64,000 nucleotides of DNA from Alkaliphilus oremlandii OhILAs (GTDB lineage Bacteria > Bacillota > Clostridia > Peptostreptococcales > Natronincolaceae). Location: positions 868,001 to 932,000 of the forward strand of contig NC_009922.1 in NCBI RefSeq assembly GCF_000018325.1. Reading direction: 5' to 3'. The notes beneath the pieces were generated by a model. That model did no database searches. It was given only the letters and a program-made list of their open reading frames with translations, and had not been told where the DNA came from. This document shows positions 8,327-16,240 of this stretch, piece after piece; positions within the stretch are counted from its first letter, which is position 1, and the number at the start of each line of letters is the position of its first letter. Both the position numbers and the translations under genes were made by a program.

Positions 8327-8480
8327 AGTTTGTTCGCTCAGGCTCACAAACTTTATGTCGCACTCAACTCTAGGTGAGGCTTAGAGTTTCAAGTGCTCAA
8401 AATAAGGTTTGTTCGCTCAGGCTTACAAGCTTTATGTTGCACTTAACTTTAGGTGAGACTCAGAGTTTTAGGTGTTCAAA
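8323..8480 (+). repeat. Two tandem copies of a 79-bp structured repeat between eutC and eutL
   Basis: Units of period 79 begin near 8323 and 8402 and share blocks such as GTTTGTTCGCTCAGGCT and TAGGTGAG. Each unit folds into two hairpins: AAAGTTTGT with ACAAACTTT, and AACTCTAGG with CTTAGAGTT. In copy 2 most differences keep pairing through G-U wobbles (AAGGTTTGT with ACAAGCTTT). There is no ORF in it. It could be an RNA processing or stability element, a regulator-binding site, or a dispersed genomic repeat. Confidence 0.8.
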
Positions 8481-8515
8481 ATAAAAACTGCCTGATTTAA
8501 AGAGGAGGTTTCCTA

Positions 8516-9169
8516 ATGAAAAATGAACGATTAGGTGCAAATGTTCTAAGCGTAAAAATCATTCCAAATGTTGATGATGGATTGGCAAAGGAATTAAATT
8601 TGGCACCGAACCAAAAAAGTTTAGGGATTATCACAGCGGATTCTGATGATGTAACTTATGTAGCATTGGATGAAGCCACGAAGGCATCGGATGTAGCTGT
8701 TGTATATGCAAAAAGTATGTATGCTGGTGCTGCTAACGCTTCTACGAAATTAGCAGGAGAAGTGATTGGAATTTTAGCAGGTCCAAGTCCAGCAGAAATA
8801 CGAAGTGGTCTAGATCGTGCTGTTGAGGTTATCACAAATGAAGCCAGCTTCTATAGTGCAAATGAGGATAATTCCATAGTTTATTTTGCTCATACTGTAT
8901 CGAGAACAGGTTCTTATCTTTCAAAAGGAGCAAATGTGAGAGAAGGAGAAGCAATTGCCTATTTAATTGCACCACCATTGGAGGCAATTGTAGCTATTGA
9001 TGCGGCTTTGAAGGCTTCTGCCGTAAAAATGAAGGTATTTTATGGACCCCCAACTGAAACAAACTATGCAGGTGCATTATTAACAGGATCACAATCTGCT
9101 TGTAGGGCAGCATGTGAAGCATTTGCGAAAGCTGTGGAAGCCGTTGCTGATAATCCAACCAGTTATTAG
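8516..9169 (+). CDS. eutL: Microcompartment shell protein EutL (BMC-T)
   Basis: The 217-residue protein has two fused BMC domains as in trimeric EutL: first half with SLGIITADSDDVTYVALDEATKAS, second half with EAIAYLIAPPLEAIVAIDAALKAS and the GALLTGSQSACRAACEAF end. EutL forms gated trimeric tiles with a central pore proposed for larger substrates such as cobalamin. AGGAGG precedes ATG 8516. It is the first gene after the tandem repeat, and the next shell gene starts 12 bases after its stop. Confidence 0.94.
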   Translation: MKNERLGANVLSVKIIPNVDDGLAKELNLAPNQKSLGIITADSDDVTYVALDEATKASDVAVVYAKSMYAGAANASTKLAGEVIGILAGPSPAEIRSGLDRAVEVITNEASFYSANEDNSIVYFAHTVSRTGSYLSKGANVREGEAIAYLIAPPLEAIVAIDAALKASAVKMKVFYGPPTETNYAGALLTGSQSACRAACEAFAKAVEAVADNPTSY

Positions 9170-9181
9170 GTGGTGATGAAA

Positions 9182-9775
9182 ATGGCGAAGGCATTGGGGT
9201 TAATTGAAGTCCGTGGAAAGTTAGGAGCAATCCTAGCAGCAGATGCCGCTATAAAGGCGGCCAGTGTAAGGCTACTAGGAAGTGAAGTCGTCAGTGGTGG
9301 TTTAACAACAATTCATATTATTGGAGATATTGCGGCGGTCAAAGCGGCGGTTGAGGCAGGTGTAGTTGCGGTGGCAGATAAAAATTGTCTAATCAGTAGT
9401 CATGTCATTCCTCGTTTGGATGACCAAGTTGAGCGGATGTTGGAGAAAACCTTAGGTAGAAAGGAAGAGCGTCCTTCGGATCTAAAGGAGTCCAATGAAT
9501 CCACAACAAAGGGAAAAATTGAAGAAGAAAAACCAGACAAAGCAGTAGTACCTTCCAATGGGTCCCAAGAAATTTCGAAAGAAAACTTGAAATCCAGTAT
9601 CAATACAATTGTAGGTACATCCTTTGATAAAGAAGATCTAGAAAAAATGAGAGTGACAGATTTACGTTCTCTTGCATATCAATCCGATCTTTCTACCATA
9701 AAAAAATCGGAAATTAAAACTGCGAACAAAACAATATTAATTGAAGCGTTGATGGATAAAGGAGTTGAACATTAA
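9182..9775 (+). CDS. BMC-domain shell protein with C-terminal extension (EutK-like architecture)
   Basis: Residues 1-90 are a standard BMC-H domain (ALGLIEVRGKLGAILAADAA, LTTIHIIGDIAAVKAAVEAG, SSHVIPRLDD). A charged, low-complexity linker of about 50 residues follows, then a helical C-terminal domain (about 145-197) with LEKMRVTDLRSLA and KKSEIKTANKTILIEAL, resembling SAP or Rho-N type nucleic-acid-binding motifs. EutK of enterobacteria also joins a BMC domain to a helix-turn-helix tail, so this may be its functional counterpart. ATG 9182 is preferred over GTG 9170 because the GGTGGTGA site lies ahead of it. The stop overlaps the eutE start by one base. Confidence 0.8.
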   Translation: MAKALGLIEVRGKLGAILAADAAIKAASVRLLGSEVVSGGLTTIHIIGDIAAVKAAVEAGVVAVADKNCLISSHVIPRLDDQVERMLEKTLGRKEERPSDLKESNESTTKGKIEEEKPDKAVVPSNGSQEISKENLKSSINTIVGTSFDKEDLEKMRVTDLRSLAYQSDLSTIKKSEIKTANKTILIEALMDKGVEH

Positions 9776-11253
9776 TGGGATTGATAGATAAAGACCTTGT
9801 GTCGATTCAAGAGACGAGGGATTTGCTGAAAAAAGCAAAAGAAGCACAAAAGGAAATCGCCAAGTTGTCCCAAGAGCAGATCGATACCATCTGCAAAGCC
9901 ATAGCGAAGGCAACTTTTGACAACCGTGTAAAATTAGCTAAAATGGCGCAGGAAGAGACCGGATTTGGACGATGGCAGGATAAAGTTCTAAAAAATGCCT
10001 TTGCATCGAGAGATGTATTGAATGCAATTAAAGATATGAAGACTATTGGTATCATCAAAAACAATCCAGCGGCAAAATATATGGAAGTGGCTGTTCCAGT
10101 TGGGGTCATTGCAGGGCTCATTCCTTCAACAAATCCAACATCGACGGTGATCTACAAATCTCTGATCAGTATCAAGGCAGGAAATGCCATTGTATTTTCA
10201 CCGCATCCAAGTGCATTAAATTGCATCAAGGAAACTGTTCGCATTATCAATGAAGCAGGAAGAAGCGTTGGCTTACCAGAGGGTGCCATCAGTGTAATTA
10301 CAAGGGTTACAATGCAGGCAACCAATGAATTAATGAAAAATGAAAATACAGACTTGATTCTTGCCACAGGAGGTTCTGCAATGGTTCGGGCAGCATATTC
10401 CTCTGGAACACCAGCAATTGGTGTGGGACCGGGCAATGGACCTGCCTTTATAGAACGCAGTGCCGATATTCCGAGAGCAGTGGAGCTGATTATTGAATCG
10501 AAAACATTTGATAATGGCACAGTCTGTGCATCGGAACAATCCATCATTGTGGAAGATATTAGCAAAGAAAAAGTCATAGCAGAATTCAAGAAGCAGGGTG
10601 GTTATTTCTTATCGAAAGAAGACGCCCTAAAGCTTGAAAAATATATCTTACGACCAAATGGTACCATGAATCCGAATATTGTAGGAAGAACGGCACAGGT
10701 TGTTGCAGAACTGGCTGGCATTTCTGTACCAAAAGATGCAAAGGTTTTAATTGCAGAAGAAACACGTGTTGGAAATCTTGCTCCCTATTCCAGGGAAAAA
10801 TTGTCACCGATTTTAGCCTTCTATACGGTGAATACTTGGCAAGAAGCTAGAGACTTAAGTATTCAGATTTTAAATTTTGAAGGCGCAGGACATACTATGG
10901 TGCTTCACACAACAAACGATAAAATTGCAGAAGAATTTGGATTAAAGGTGCCAGTTTCACGATTCCTCATCAATTGTTCTGCTACGTTAGGGGGAATCGG
11001 AGCAACTACAAACCTAATGCCTGCTTTGACATTGGGTTGTGGCGCAATCGGAGGAAGCTCTACTTCTGACAATGTTGGCCCACAGAATTTATTCAATCTC
11101 CGACGCGTCGTTTATGGTGTTCGAACATTGGAAGAAATCCGTGGAGAAGATGTTTTTGCAGAAGGGAATGCTATAGATTTAGAAGGTTCAGGATTTAATA
11201 AGGAGCAATTAGTAGATTTGCTCGTTGAACGTGTTCTGCAGAGATTAAAGTAA
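9775..11253 (+). CDS. eutE: CoA-acylating acetaldehyde dehydrogenase EutE
   Basis: The 492-residue enzyme is an aldehyde dehydrogenase of the EutE/PduP type, oxidising acetaldehyde to acetyl-CoA with NAD and CoA. Visible blocks are PVGVIAGLIPSTNPTSTVIYKS, the GVGPGNGPAFIE region, and the catalytic cysteine in FDNGTVCASEQSIIVE (Cys about 245). The N-terminal ~30 residues include a helix typical of encapsulated EutE. Translation is probably coupled to the tailed shell protein, whose stop overlaps ATG 9775. Confidence 0.95.
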   Translation: MGLIDKDLVSIQETRDLLKKAKEAQKEIAKLSQEQIDTICKAIAKATFDNRVKLAKMAQEETGFGRWQDKVLKNAFASRDVLNAIKDMKTIGIIKNNPAAKYMEVAVPVGVIAGLIPSTNPTSTVIYKSLISIKAGNAIVFSPHPSALNCIKETVRIINEAGRSVGLPEGAISVITRVTMQATNELMKNENTDLILATGGSAMVRAAYSSGTPAIGVGPGNGPAFIERSADIPRAVELIIESKTFDNGTVCASEQSIIVEDISKEKVIAEFKKQGGYFLSKEDALKLEKYILRPNGTMNPNIVGRTAQVVAELAGISVPKDAKVLIAEETRVGNLAPYSREKLSPILAFYTVNTWQEARDLSIQILNFEGAGHTMVLHTTNDKIAEEFGLKVPVSRFLINCSATLGGIGATTNLMPALTLGCGAIGGSSTSDNVGPQNLFNLRRVVYGVRTLEEIRGEDVFAEGNAIDLEGSGFNKEQLVDLLVERVLQRLK

Positions 11254-11316
11254 GTAGGATGCACACAATAATATTGATAAAAAATAAAACAATAAAAAAT
11301 TTAGGAGGTAATTATA

Positions 11317-11610
11317 GTGGCGAATACAAATGCATTAGGCATGATTGAAACAAAAGGATTGGTAGCAGCAGTGGAAGCAGCAGATGCAATGGTGAAGGCA
11401 GCAAATGTAACCTTAATTGGAAAAGAGCAGGTAGGTGGCGGTCTGGTAACTGTTATGGTTCGTGGAGACGTTGGTGCAGTTAAAGCTGCAACAGATGCTG
11501 GAGCAGCAGCGGCAGAAGCAGTTGGTGAGTTAATATCTGTTCATGTAATACCACGTCCACATATGGAGGTAGATGTAATCCTACCAAAATACGACACCCA
11601 AAATGCTTAA
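11317..11610 (+). CDS. eutM: Major hexameric microcompartment shell protein EutM
   Basis: The 97-residue single BMC-domain protein has the canonical EutM/PduA form: NALGMIETKGLVAAVEAADAM, VTLIGKEQVGGGLVTVMVRGDVGAVKAA and SVHVIPRPH. It tiles the flat facets with small polar pores. The start is GTG 11317 behind AGGAGG. A terminator-like hairpin directly downstream could reduce transcription of the following genes, giving more shell protein than later products. Confidence 0.95.
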   Translation: MANTNALGMIETKGLVAAVEAADAMVKAANVTLIGKEQVGGGLVTVMVRGDVGAVKAATDAGAAAAEAVGELISVHVIPRPHMEVDVILPKYDTQNA

Positions 11611-11630
11611 AGTTGGAAGATAAAAAGTGG

Positions 11631-11670
11631 GGCTGAGGCATAATAAAAGCTTATGTCCAGCCTTTTCTTT
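11631..11670 (+). terminator. Internal terminator between eutM and the eutT-like gene
   Basis: GGCTGAGGCATAA (11631-11643) pairs with TTATGTCCAGCC (11651-11662), with one bulge and a G-U pair, and is followed by TTTTCTTT. It probably attenuates transcription inside the eut operon. Confidence 0.7.
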
Positions 11671-11691
11671 ATCGAGGGGAAGTGAATCAGA

Positions 11692-12429
11692 ATGACGATT
11701 TTAACAGAAAGTAAAATAAAAAAACTACTCCGTACGACGAAATTAAAAGAAACAAGACACTTAGTTTTAGAACCTGGGACCGTAATTACCCCCTCTGCAA
11801 AGGAATATCTAAAAGATATTGTGATTGAATATAGGCATATATCAGAGGAGCATGAGTCTAGGCAACAAGAGGCAACCTTCCCAATGACCCGGTTGAAGGA
11901 AAATGAGCCGAAGGGTGTAAAAAATATTCAAGACGTTTTGGTATATCGGAATGGAAATGGGCAGGAAATATGGAAGAGCCACTTAAGGTATCTATTTAAA
12001 GTGAAAGCAGATGGGATCATCAGTCATATTCTGACCATACAAAAGAAAAGTTACCATGTGGGAAAGATGGCACTGGTAGAAGCTTTAAATACCATCTTAG
12101 TGGTAGTCAAGACAATATCCATGGAAACTTTATCCCCAGAGATCTTGAATCAGATCCAGGAAATTGAAAGACTGTCAGAGGACAAAAAACCATATATGGC
12201 CAGCCTCTATCCGGAGGGCTTCTTTATGCCAACCTATCAAGATGAAGAATGTGTCCTCGCTCTATTTGAATTGCATGGATGTTTACAGGAACTAGAACAT
12301 TTTATCGCTAGAGAAATGAAAGAAATTTTGATATTGGAGGACTATATTCTTTTCGTTTCAATAGCGACGATTTTAAAGGATTATTGTTGGATTTTGATGG
12401 TGCAGTCAAAGGAAAAATCAGTAGAATAG
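11692..12429 (+). CDS. eutT: EutT-like cobalamin adenosyltransferase family protein, lacking the cysteine motif
   Basis: The 245-residue protein keeps the EutT N-terminal arrangement: MTILTESKIKKLLR, then a VITPSAKEYLKD block like EutT's TPSARELL, followed by a helical C-terminal half. EutT enzymes adenosylate cobalamin for the lyase. The HX11CCXXC metal motif of enterobacterial EutT is not visible: there is no Cys-Cys pair, and the few cysteines are near the C-terminus. Some Firmicute EutT proteins also lack it. With the PduO-type enzyme at 2253 present, this one may be redundant, divergent or have another cobalamin role. It precedes eutD. Confidence 0.7.
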   Translation: MTILTESKIKKLLRTTKLKETRHLVLEPGTVITPSAKEYLKDIVIEYRHISEEHESRQQEATFPMTRLKENEPKGVKNIQDVLVYRNGNGQEIWKSHLRYLFKVKADGIISHILTIQKKSYHVGKMALVEALNTILVVVKTISMETLSPEILNQIQEIERLSEDKKPYMASLYPEGFFMPTYQDEECVLALFELHGCLQELEHFIAREMKEILILEDYILFVSIATILKDYCWILMVQSKEKSVE

Positions 12430-12439
12430 GGGTGGAAAC

Positions 12440-13075
12440 ATGACTAAAAATAATATGGATAAAATCGTGGACGCAGTTGTTGCTCGCATACATGAAGTAA
12501 TGGATCAAACATTTGAAATAGAAGCAAGTGGACGCCACATCCATCTAAATCGGGAAGCAATCGACGCTCTCTTTGGCGTAGGGTACCAATTACGCCCATC
12601 AAAGTATTTGTCACAGCCAGGGGAATTTGCATCGGAGGAACGCGTGGATGTGAAGGGGCCGAAAGGTACAATTCACAATGTGATCATCTTGGGACCAGAG
12701 CGAAAGCATTGCCAGGTGGAGGTTTCCATAACAGATGCACGTATACTAGGGGTCAATGCACCAGTTCATTTGAGTGGAAATATTGAAAATACGCCAGGGG
12801 TCGTTATTATGAACGGATCCAGGTCTTTTGCTTTAGATAGAGGCGTCATTGTTGCAAAACGTCATATTCATATAAAAGAGACAGATGCGAAAAAATTTGG
12901 TGTCAAAGATCAAGATCGAGTGTCTGTACAAGTATTTAGTGAAAGACCGTTGATATTTGATGATGTGATCGTGAGAATAAGCCCAAAGTTCGAGACTTAT
13001 ATGCATATTGATTACGATGAAGCAAATGCTTGTGGTCATAAGAAAGGTGTACGAGGACGTATTATTACGAGGTGA
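12440..13075 (+). CDS. pduL: Phosphate propanoyl/acetyltransferase PduL/EutD type
   Basis: The 211-residue protein is a PduL-family phosphotransacylase converting acetyl-CoA to acetyl-phosphate and free CoA. Two PduL repeats show the zinc-binding histidine motifs GRHIHLN near residue 34 and KRHIHIKETD near 140, and the end block KFETYMHIDYDEANACG. The first ~18 residues (MDKIVDAVVARIHEVM) form an amphipathic helix typical of an encapsulation peptide. It overlaps the ribosome binding region of the next gene. Confidence 0.93.
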   Translation: MTKNNMDKIVDAVVARIHEVMDQTFEIEASGRHIHLNREAIDALFGVGYQLRPSKYLSQPGEFASEERVDVKGPKGTIHNVIILGPERKHCQVEVSITDARILGVNAPVHLSGNIENTPGVVIMNGSRSFALDRGVIVAKRHIHIKETDAKKFGVKDQDRVSVQVFSERPLIFDDVIVRISPKFETYMHIDYDEANACGHKKGVRGRIITR

Positions 13076-13080
13076 TAGGA

Positions 13081-13689
13081 ATGGACAATATTGAAATATT
13101 CGTGCAAAAAATCACAGATATTCTGATGCAGCGGCTAGAGAAGGAAGAACCTAGAAAAACCCTAGCATTTTTAGGGAAAGAATACACGAGTATTCGAACC
13201 TACTATGAACAAAAAGGATATCGAATCGTATCGTTTCAAGAAAAAATGGATGAGGTCATTGTCACGGAGCTGCCGATTTTAAATATGAATCGCCTCGCCC
13301 TGGGACTTCCTCAAGGCGAAGATGAAATCATTATTTGGGATCGTTTATTAAAACAGAAGAAAGTGATGGTTCTACAAGAAGGAATGGAACTGTATATCAG
13401 TCGCCAGAATATCTCGCCAGCATTGCTACAAGTTCTGGAACACTATAAAAAACAATTGGTCAAATACGGTGTTTCCATTCTTCCCTTAAAGAATTTTGAA
13501 AAGAGCAGGGAAACGATCCATGATGTAAAAAATGAAGCCCATAAAGGTGGTAAAAAGGAACTGCTGACCATAGCAAAAGTGCGAGAGATGAACCTACAGG
13601 AAGGCGACATCTTTGAAGCTGATCCGAATACCATTATTACAGCATTGGCTAGGGACTATATGCGTGATTTAGGGGTTCAAATTCGATAG
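13081..13689 (+). CDS. Uncharacterised ethanolamine-utilisation protein (PduM-position family)
   Basis: The 202-residue protein belongs to the conserved but uncharacterised protein usually found between pduL/eutD and eutN in Firmicute eut loci. The start (IEIFVQKITDILMQRLEKEE) is an amphipathic helix like the encapsulation peptides of PduL and EutC. The middle has an alternating strand/helix pattern (RKTLAFLGKEY, VIVTELPILNMNRLALG, KVMVLQEGMELY) like a small flavodoxin or PduM-like fold. The C-terminus (MNLQEGDIFEADPNTIITALARDYMRDLGV) resembles the eut N-terminal TPSAKEYL block. ATG 13081 was chosen over GTG 13072, which overlaps the pduL stop. Function unknown; a lumen location is inferred. 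Confidence 0.7.
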   Translation: MDNIEIFVQKITDILMQRLEKEEPRKTLAFLGKEYTSIRTYYEQKGYRIVSFQEKMDEVIVTELPILNMNRLALGLPQGEDEIIIWDRLLKQKKVMVLQEGMELYISRQNISPALLQVLEHYKKQLVKYGVSILPLKNFEKSRETIHDVKNEAHKGGKKELLTIAKVREMNLQEGDIFEADPNTIITALARDYMRDLGVQIR

Positions 13690-13702
13690 AAAGGGGCATG
13701 CT

Positions 13703-13975
13703 ATGTTCATTGGAAAAGTTGTTGGTAGCCTATGGGCTACACGCAAAGATGAAAAATTAAATGGGTTAAAGTTTTTACTCATTGAAAAACAACGAAACGA
13801 ACAGGAAGCAGATCCAGATCTAGTTGTGGCAGTGGATCGGGTCGGTGCTGGTATTGGAGAATCTGTTTTGATTACCACTGGTAGCTCTGGTCGTTTATCT
13901 TTTGATGGGAAAGGTATTCCCGTGGATATGGTCATTGTTGGAATTATAGACACCGTGGATTATCCTAAAAAATGA
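13703..13975 (+). CDS. eutN: Microcompartment vertex protein EutN
   Basis: The 90-residue protein is an EutN/CcmL-type pentameric vertex protein: MFIGKVVGSLWATRKDEKLNGLKFL, VAVDRVGAGIGESVLITTGSS and VGIIDTVDY. Pentamers cap the icosahedral corners of the shell. It lies 13 bases after the uncharacterised eut gene and 38 before eutH, with a good AAGGGG site. Confidence 0.95.
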   Translation: MFIGKVVGSLWATRKDEKLNGLKFLLIEKQRNEQEADPDLVVAVDRVGAGIGESVLITTGSSGRLSFDGKGIPVDMVIVGIIDTVDYPKK

Positions 13976-14013
13976 TAAAACCTGCTATTTATAAATAGAA
14001 TGGAGTGAAATGA

Positions 14014-15099
14014 ATGAGTATAAATGAGATCATAATTTGGATTATGGCAATTATTATGGTCATCGGTGCAATTGACCGTTCCATAGGGAATCGGGTGGGA
14101 TTAGGACAACAATTTGAGGAAGGAATACTAGCAATGGGCTCCTTAGCACTCTCAATGGCAGGTATCATCGTCATAGCGCCCAAGTTATCCGATTGGCTCA
14201 GTCCCATTGTAGTACCTCTATATAAAATGTTAGGCGCAGATCCCGCAATGTTTGCAGGAACACTCTTAGCAAATGATATGGGTGGGTTTTTCTTAGCACA
14301 GCAAATGACGACCGATCCACTAATTGTACTTTTCTCAGGGGGGATTTTAGGAGCTATGCTGGGTGCAACACTAGTATTTACCATTCCGGTTGGGTTGGGA
14401 ATCATCAGCAGTGAAGATACGAAGTATCTAGCACAAGGTGTATTATGTGGGATTGTGACGATTCCCATTGGAGCATTCGTTGCAGGCGTTGTAATGGGTA
14501 TGCCTGCAGTGAAGGTCTTTATGAATTTAATACCAATCATTGTTGTGGCCATTTTAATTTCAATTGGATTGTTTAAAATTCCTGAAGGAATGATTAAAGG
14601 GTTCAACGTATTTGGGAAGATTATCGTTGCAGTTGCAGCTATTGGACTGGCAATTGGTGGATTAGATTTACTACTAGGTATCAAAGTATTTGAAAATCAA
14701 GATACCCTTGAAGTCGGGTTTCAAACAGTTGGTAGCATTGCCATTACTTTAGCCGGTGCCTACGGACTGGTATTCTTGATCACAAGAATATTCAAAAAAC
14801 CATTGCTTCGGCTAGGTCAATTGTTAGGAATGAATGATATCGCAGCAGCAGGTCTTATTGCATCTCTTGCAAACAATATTGCCATGTTCCAAACCGTAAA
14901 GGGTATGGACCGACGTGGCAAGGTGATTAATATTGCTTTTGCAGTTTCAGCATCCTTTACATTCGGTGATCACCTAGGATTTACTGCCGGCGTTGCACCA
15001 GAATTGATTACACCTATGATTATTGGTAAGCTGGTGGGCGGTATTTCTGCCATTTTTGTTGCTATATTTTTATCGAAAAGTGTATTTGGGATTGAATAA
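14014..15099 (+). CDS. eutH: Ethanolamine permease EutH
   Basis: The 361-residue integral membrane protein has about ten hydrophobic segments and matches the EutH family throughout: IIWIMAIIMVIGAIDR at the start, MFAGTLLANDMGGFFLAQQMT, then GVAPELITPMIIGKLVGG at the end. It imports ethanolamine across the cytoplasmic membrane, mainly relevant at low external concentration or low pH. It is the only transporter in the locus and follows the shell genes. Confidence 0.93.
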   Translation: MSINEIIIWIMAIIMVIGAIDRSIGNRVGLGQQFEEGILAMGSLALSMAGIIVIAPKLSDWLSPIVVPLYKMLGADPAMFAGTLLANDMGGFFLAQQMTTDPLIVLFSGGILGAMLGATLVFTIPVGLGIISSEDTKYLAQGVLCGIVTIPIGAFVAGVVMGMPAVKVFMNLIPIIVVAILISIGLFKIPEGMIKGFNVFGKIIVAVAAIGLAIGGLDLLLGIKVFENQDTLEVGFQTVGSIAITLAGAYGLVFLITRIFKKPLLRLGQLLGMNDIAAAGLIASLANNIAMFQTVKGMDRRGKVINIAFAVSASFTFGDHLGFTAGVAPELITPMIIGKLVGGISAIFVAIFLSKSVFGIE

Positions 15100-15138
15100 A
15101 CTAAGCATTAGAGAAATCGAAGTATAGATGGAGGGAAG

Positions 15139-15597
15139 ATGTTGAATATAGACAGATCAGAAATTGAAAAGTTGGTTCGTGGCATTATCATGGAAGAATA
15201 TGGTCAGAAGCTGAATGATGCTTCAAAAAGGAAAGTGGATCCTAGTGGTATCATGTCCATTGCATTACCACTATTCTCTGTAGATGAGGAGAATCGGTTG
15301 GATACTGGCAATCCCAATCATAAGGTATATACAAAGGATTTGGTGTCCCTTATGGAAAGTCCAAGGCTAGGCTGTGGACTCATGGTAATGGAGGATACAA
15401 CCTTCGATTGGACCCTAGGATATGATGAAATCGACTATATTATTGAGGGAACCTTAACCATTATCATAGATGGACGTCGCATCACTGCCAATGCTGGAGA
15501 AGTGATTTTAATTCCAAGGAATTCAAAAATTCAGTTTTCAGTAGATGGCAAGGCAAGATTTATTTATGTAACCTATCCAGCAGATTGGCAATCATAA
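15139..15597 (+). CDS. eutQ: EutQ cupin-fold protein
   Basis: The 152-residue protein has an N-terminal amphipathic helix (IDRSEIEKLVRGIIMEEYGQ) and a C-terminal cupin domain (DTTFDWTLGYDEIDYIIEGTL, GEVILIPRNSKIQFS). Salmonella EutQ has been reported to have acetate kinase activity, converting acetyl-phosphate to acetate and ATP, which would complete the pathway here. The N-terminal helix suggests lumen targeting. ATG 15139 is used, though TTG 15142 is slightly better spaced from GGAGGGA. It ends the eut block and is followed by a strong terminator. Confidence 0.88.
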   Translation: MLNIDRSEIEKLVRGIIMEEYGQKLNDASKRKVDPSGIMSIALPLFSVDEENRLDTGNPNHKVYTKDLVSLMESPRLGCGLMVMEDTTFDWTLGYDEIDYIIEGTLTIIIDGRRITANAGEVILIPRNSKIQFSVDGKARFIYVTYPADWQS

Positions 15598-15600
15598 CGT

Positions 15601-15645
15601 AAAAAGGTAAATTGATGGATGAACTCCCATTGATTTGCCTTTTGT
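15601..15645 (+). terminator. Terminator at the end of the eut operon
   Basis: AAAAAGGTAAATTGATGG (15601-15618) pairs with CCATTGATTTGCCTTTT (15627-15643) over about 17 positions, with three G-U pairs. The run of T lies in the 3' arm and tail. Confidence 0.8.
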
Positions 15646-15679
15646 TATGTATTATTCTAAAAGAAAGGGGATGAGGGGA

Positions 15680-16240
15680 ATGAATAAAATTACAGTATGG
15701 ACGAAACAGAATGAAAATGTGTTGAAAGAGATTGAAAAAACAGGGCGATATATAGCGAAGAAAGAATATATTTTGAAGGATTTGGATGAACATGCCCACT
15801 TGGTATTGGAGGTTTATGATTGGCTAGTGAAGAATACACCCAATACGACTCAAAAGCCATATGATGCTGAATATCCAATATGGGTATCGTTGGCAAGGGA
15901 GGCCACGATGCTCCCCAGTGTAGGAACCGTCCTATTGGAATTGAAAGTGGACCCAGCCCTAATCACTATGGTCAATATTAATAAATGGGGAGCCATGTTG
16001 AATTATTCCTATATTCCATCAGATGAGCAGGATGCTAAAAATCATCGACAGCTTTTAAAGGCGTATGGGGTCAGCAGTGATACCAAAGCATATATGTCTC
16101 AATTCTATCCTCAAATCAAAAGACGTATCATCGATAGCTGGCATCGATTGTTTGACGATTCAATTACCCTTGGCAGCGATGAAAAATACGGCAACATATG
16201 GGAGGTTCGAAAAGAATGGATCACACAGATCATAAGGTAA
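15680..16240 (+). CDS. DUF3841-family protein, copy 1
   Basis: The 186-residue protein begins with KITVWTKQNENVLKEIEKTGRYIAKKEYI, the pattern of DUF3841 proteins (tryptophan-containing opening strand, then a KKEYI-like block), and carries the family-like segment AEYPIWVSLAREA. Function is unknown. ATG 15680 lies nine bases after AAAGGGG; in-frame upstream starts have no site. Its 3' end overlaps the next gene by 25 bases, and the two are paralogues sharing the KKEY, AEYP-W and QFYPQIKRR/NFYPHLKRQ blocks. Confidence 0.65.
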   Translation: MNKITVWTKQNENVLKEIEKTGRYIAKKEYILKDLDEHAHLVLEVYDWLVKNTPNTTQKPYDAEYPIWVSLAREATMLPSVGTVLLELKVDPALITMVNINKWGAMLNYSYIPSDEQDAKNHRQLLKAYGVSSDTKAYMSQFYPQIKRRIIDSWHRLFDDSITLGSDEKYGNIWEVRKEWITQIIR

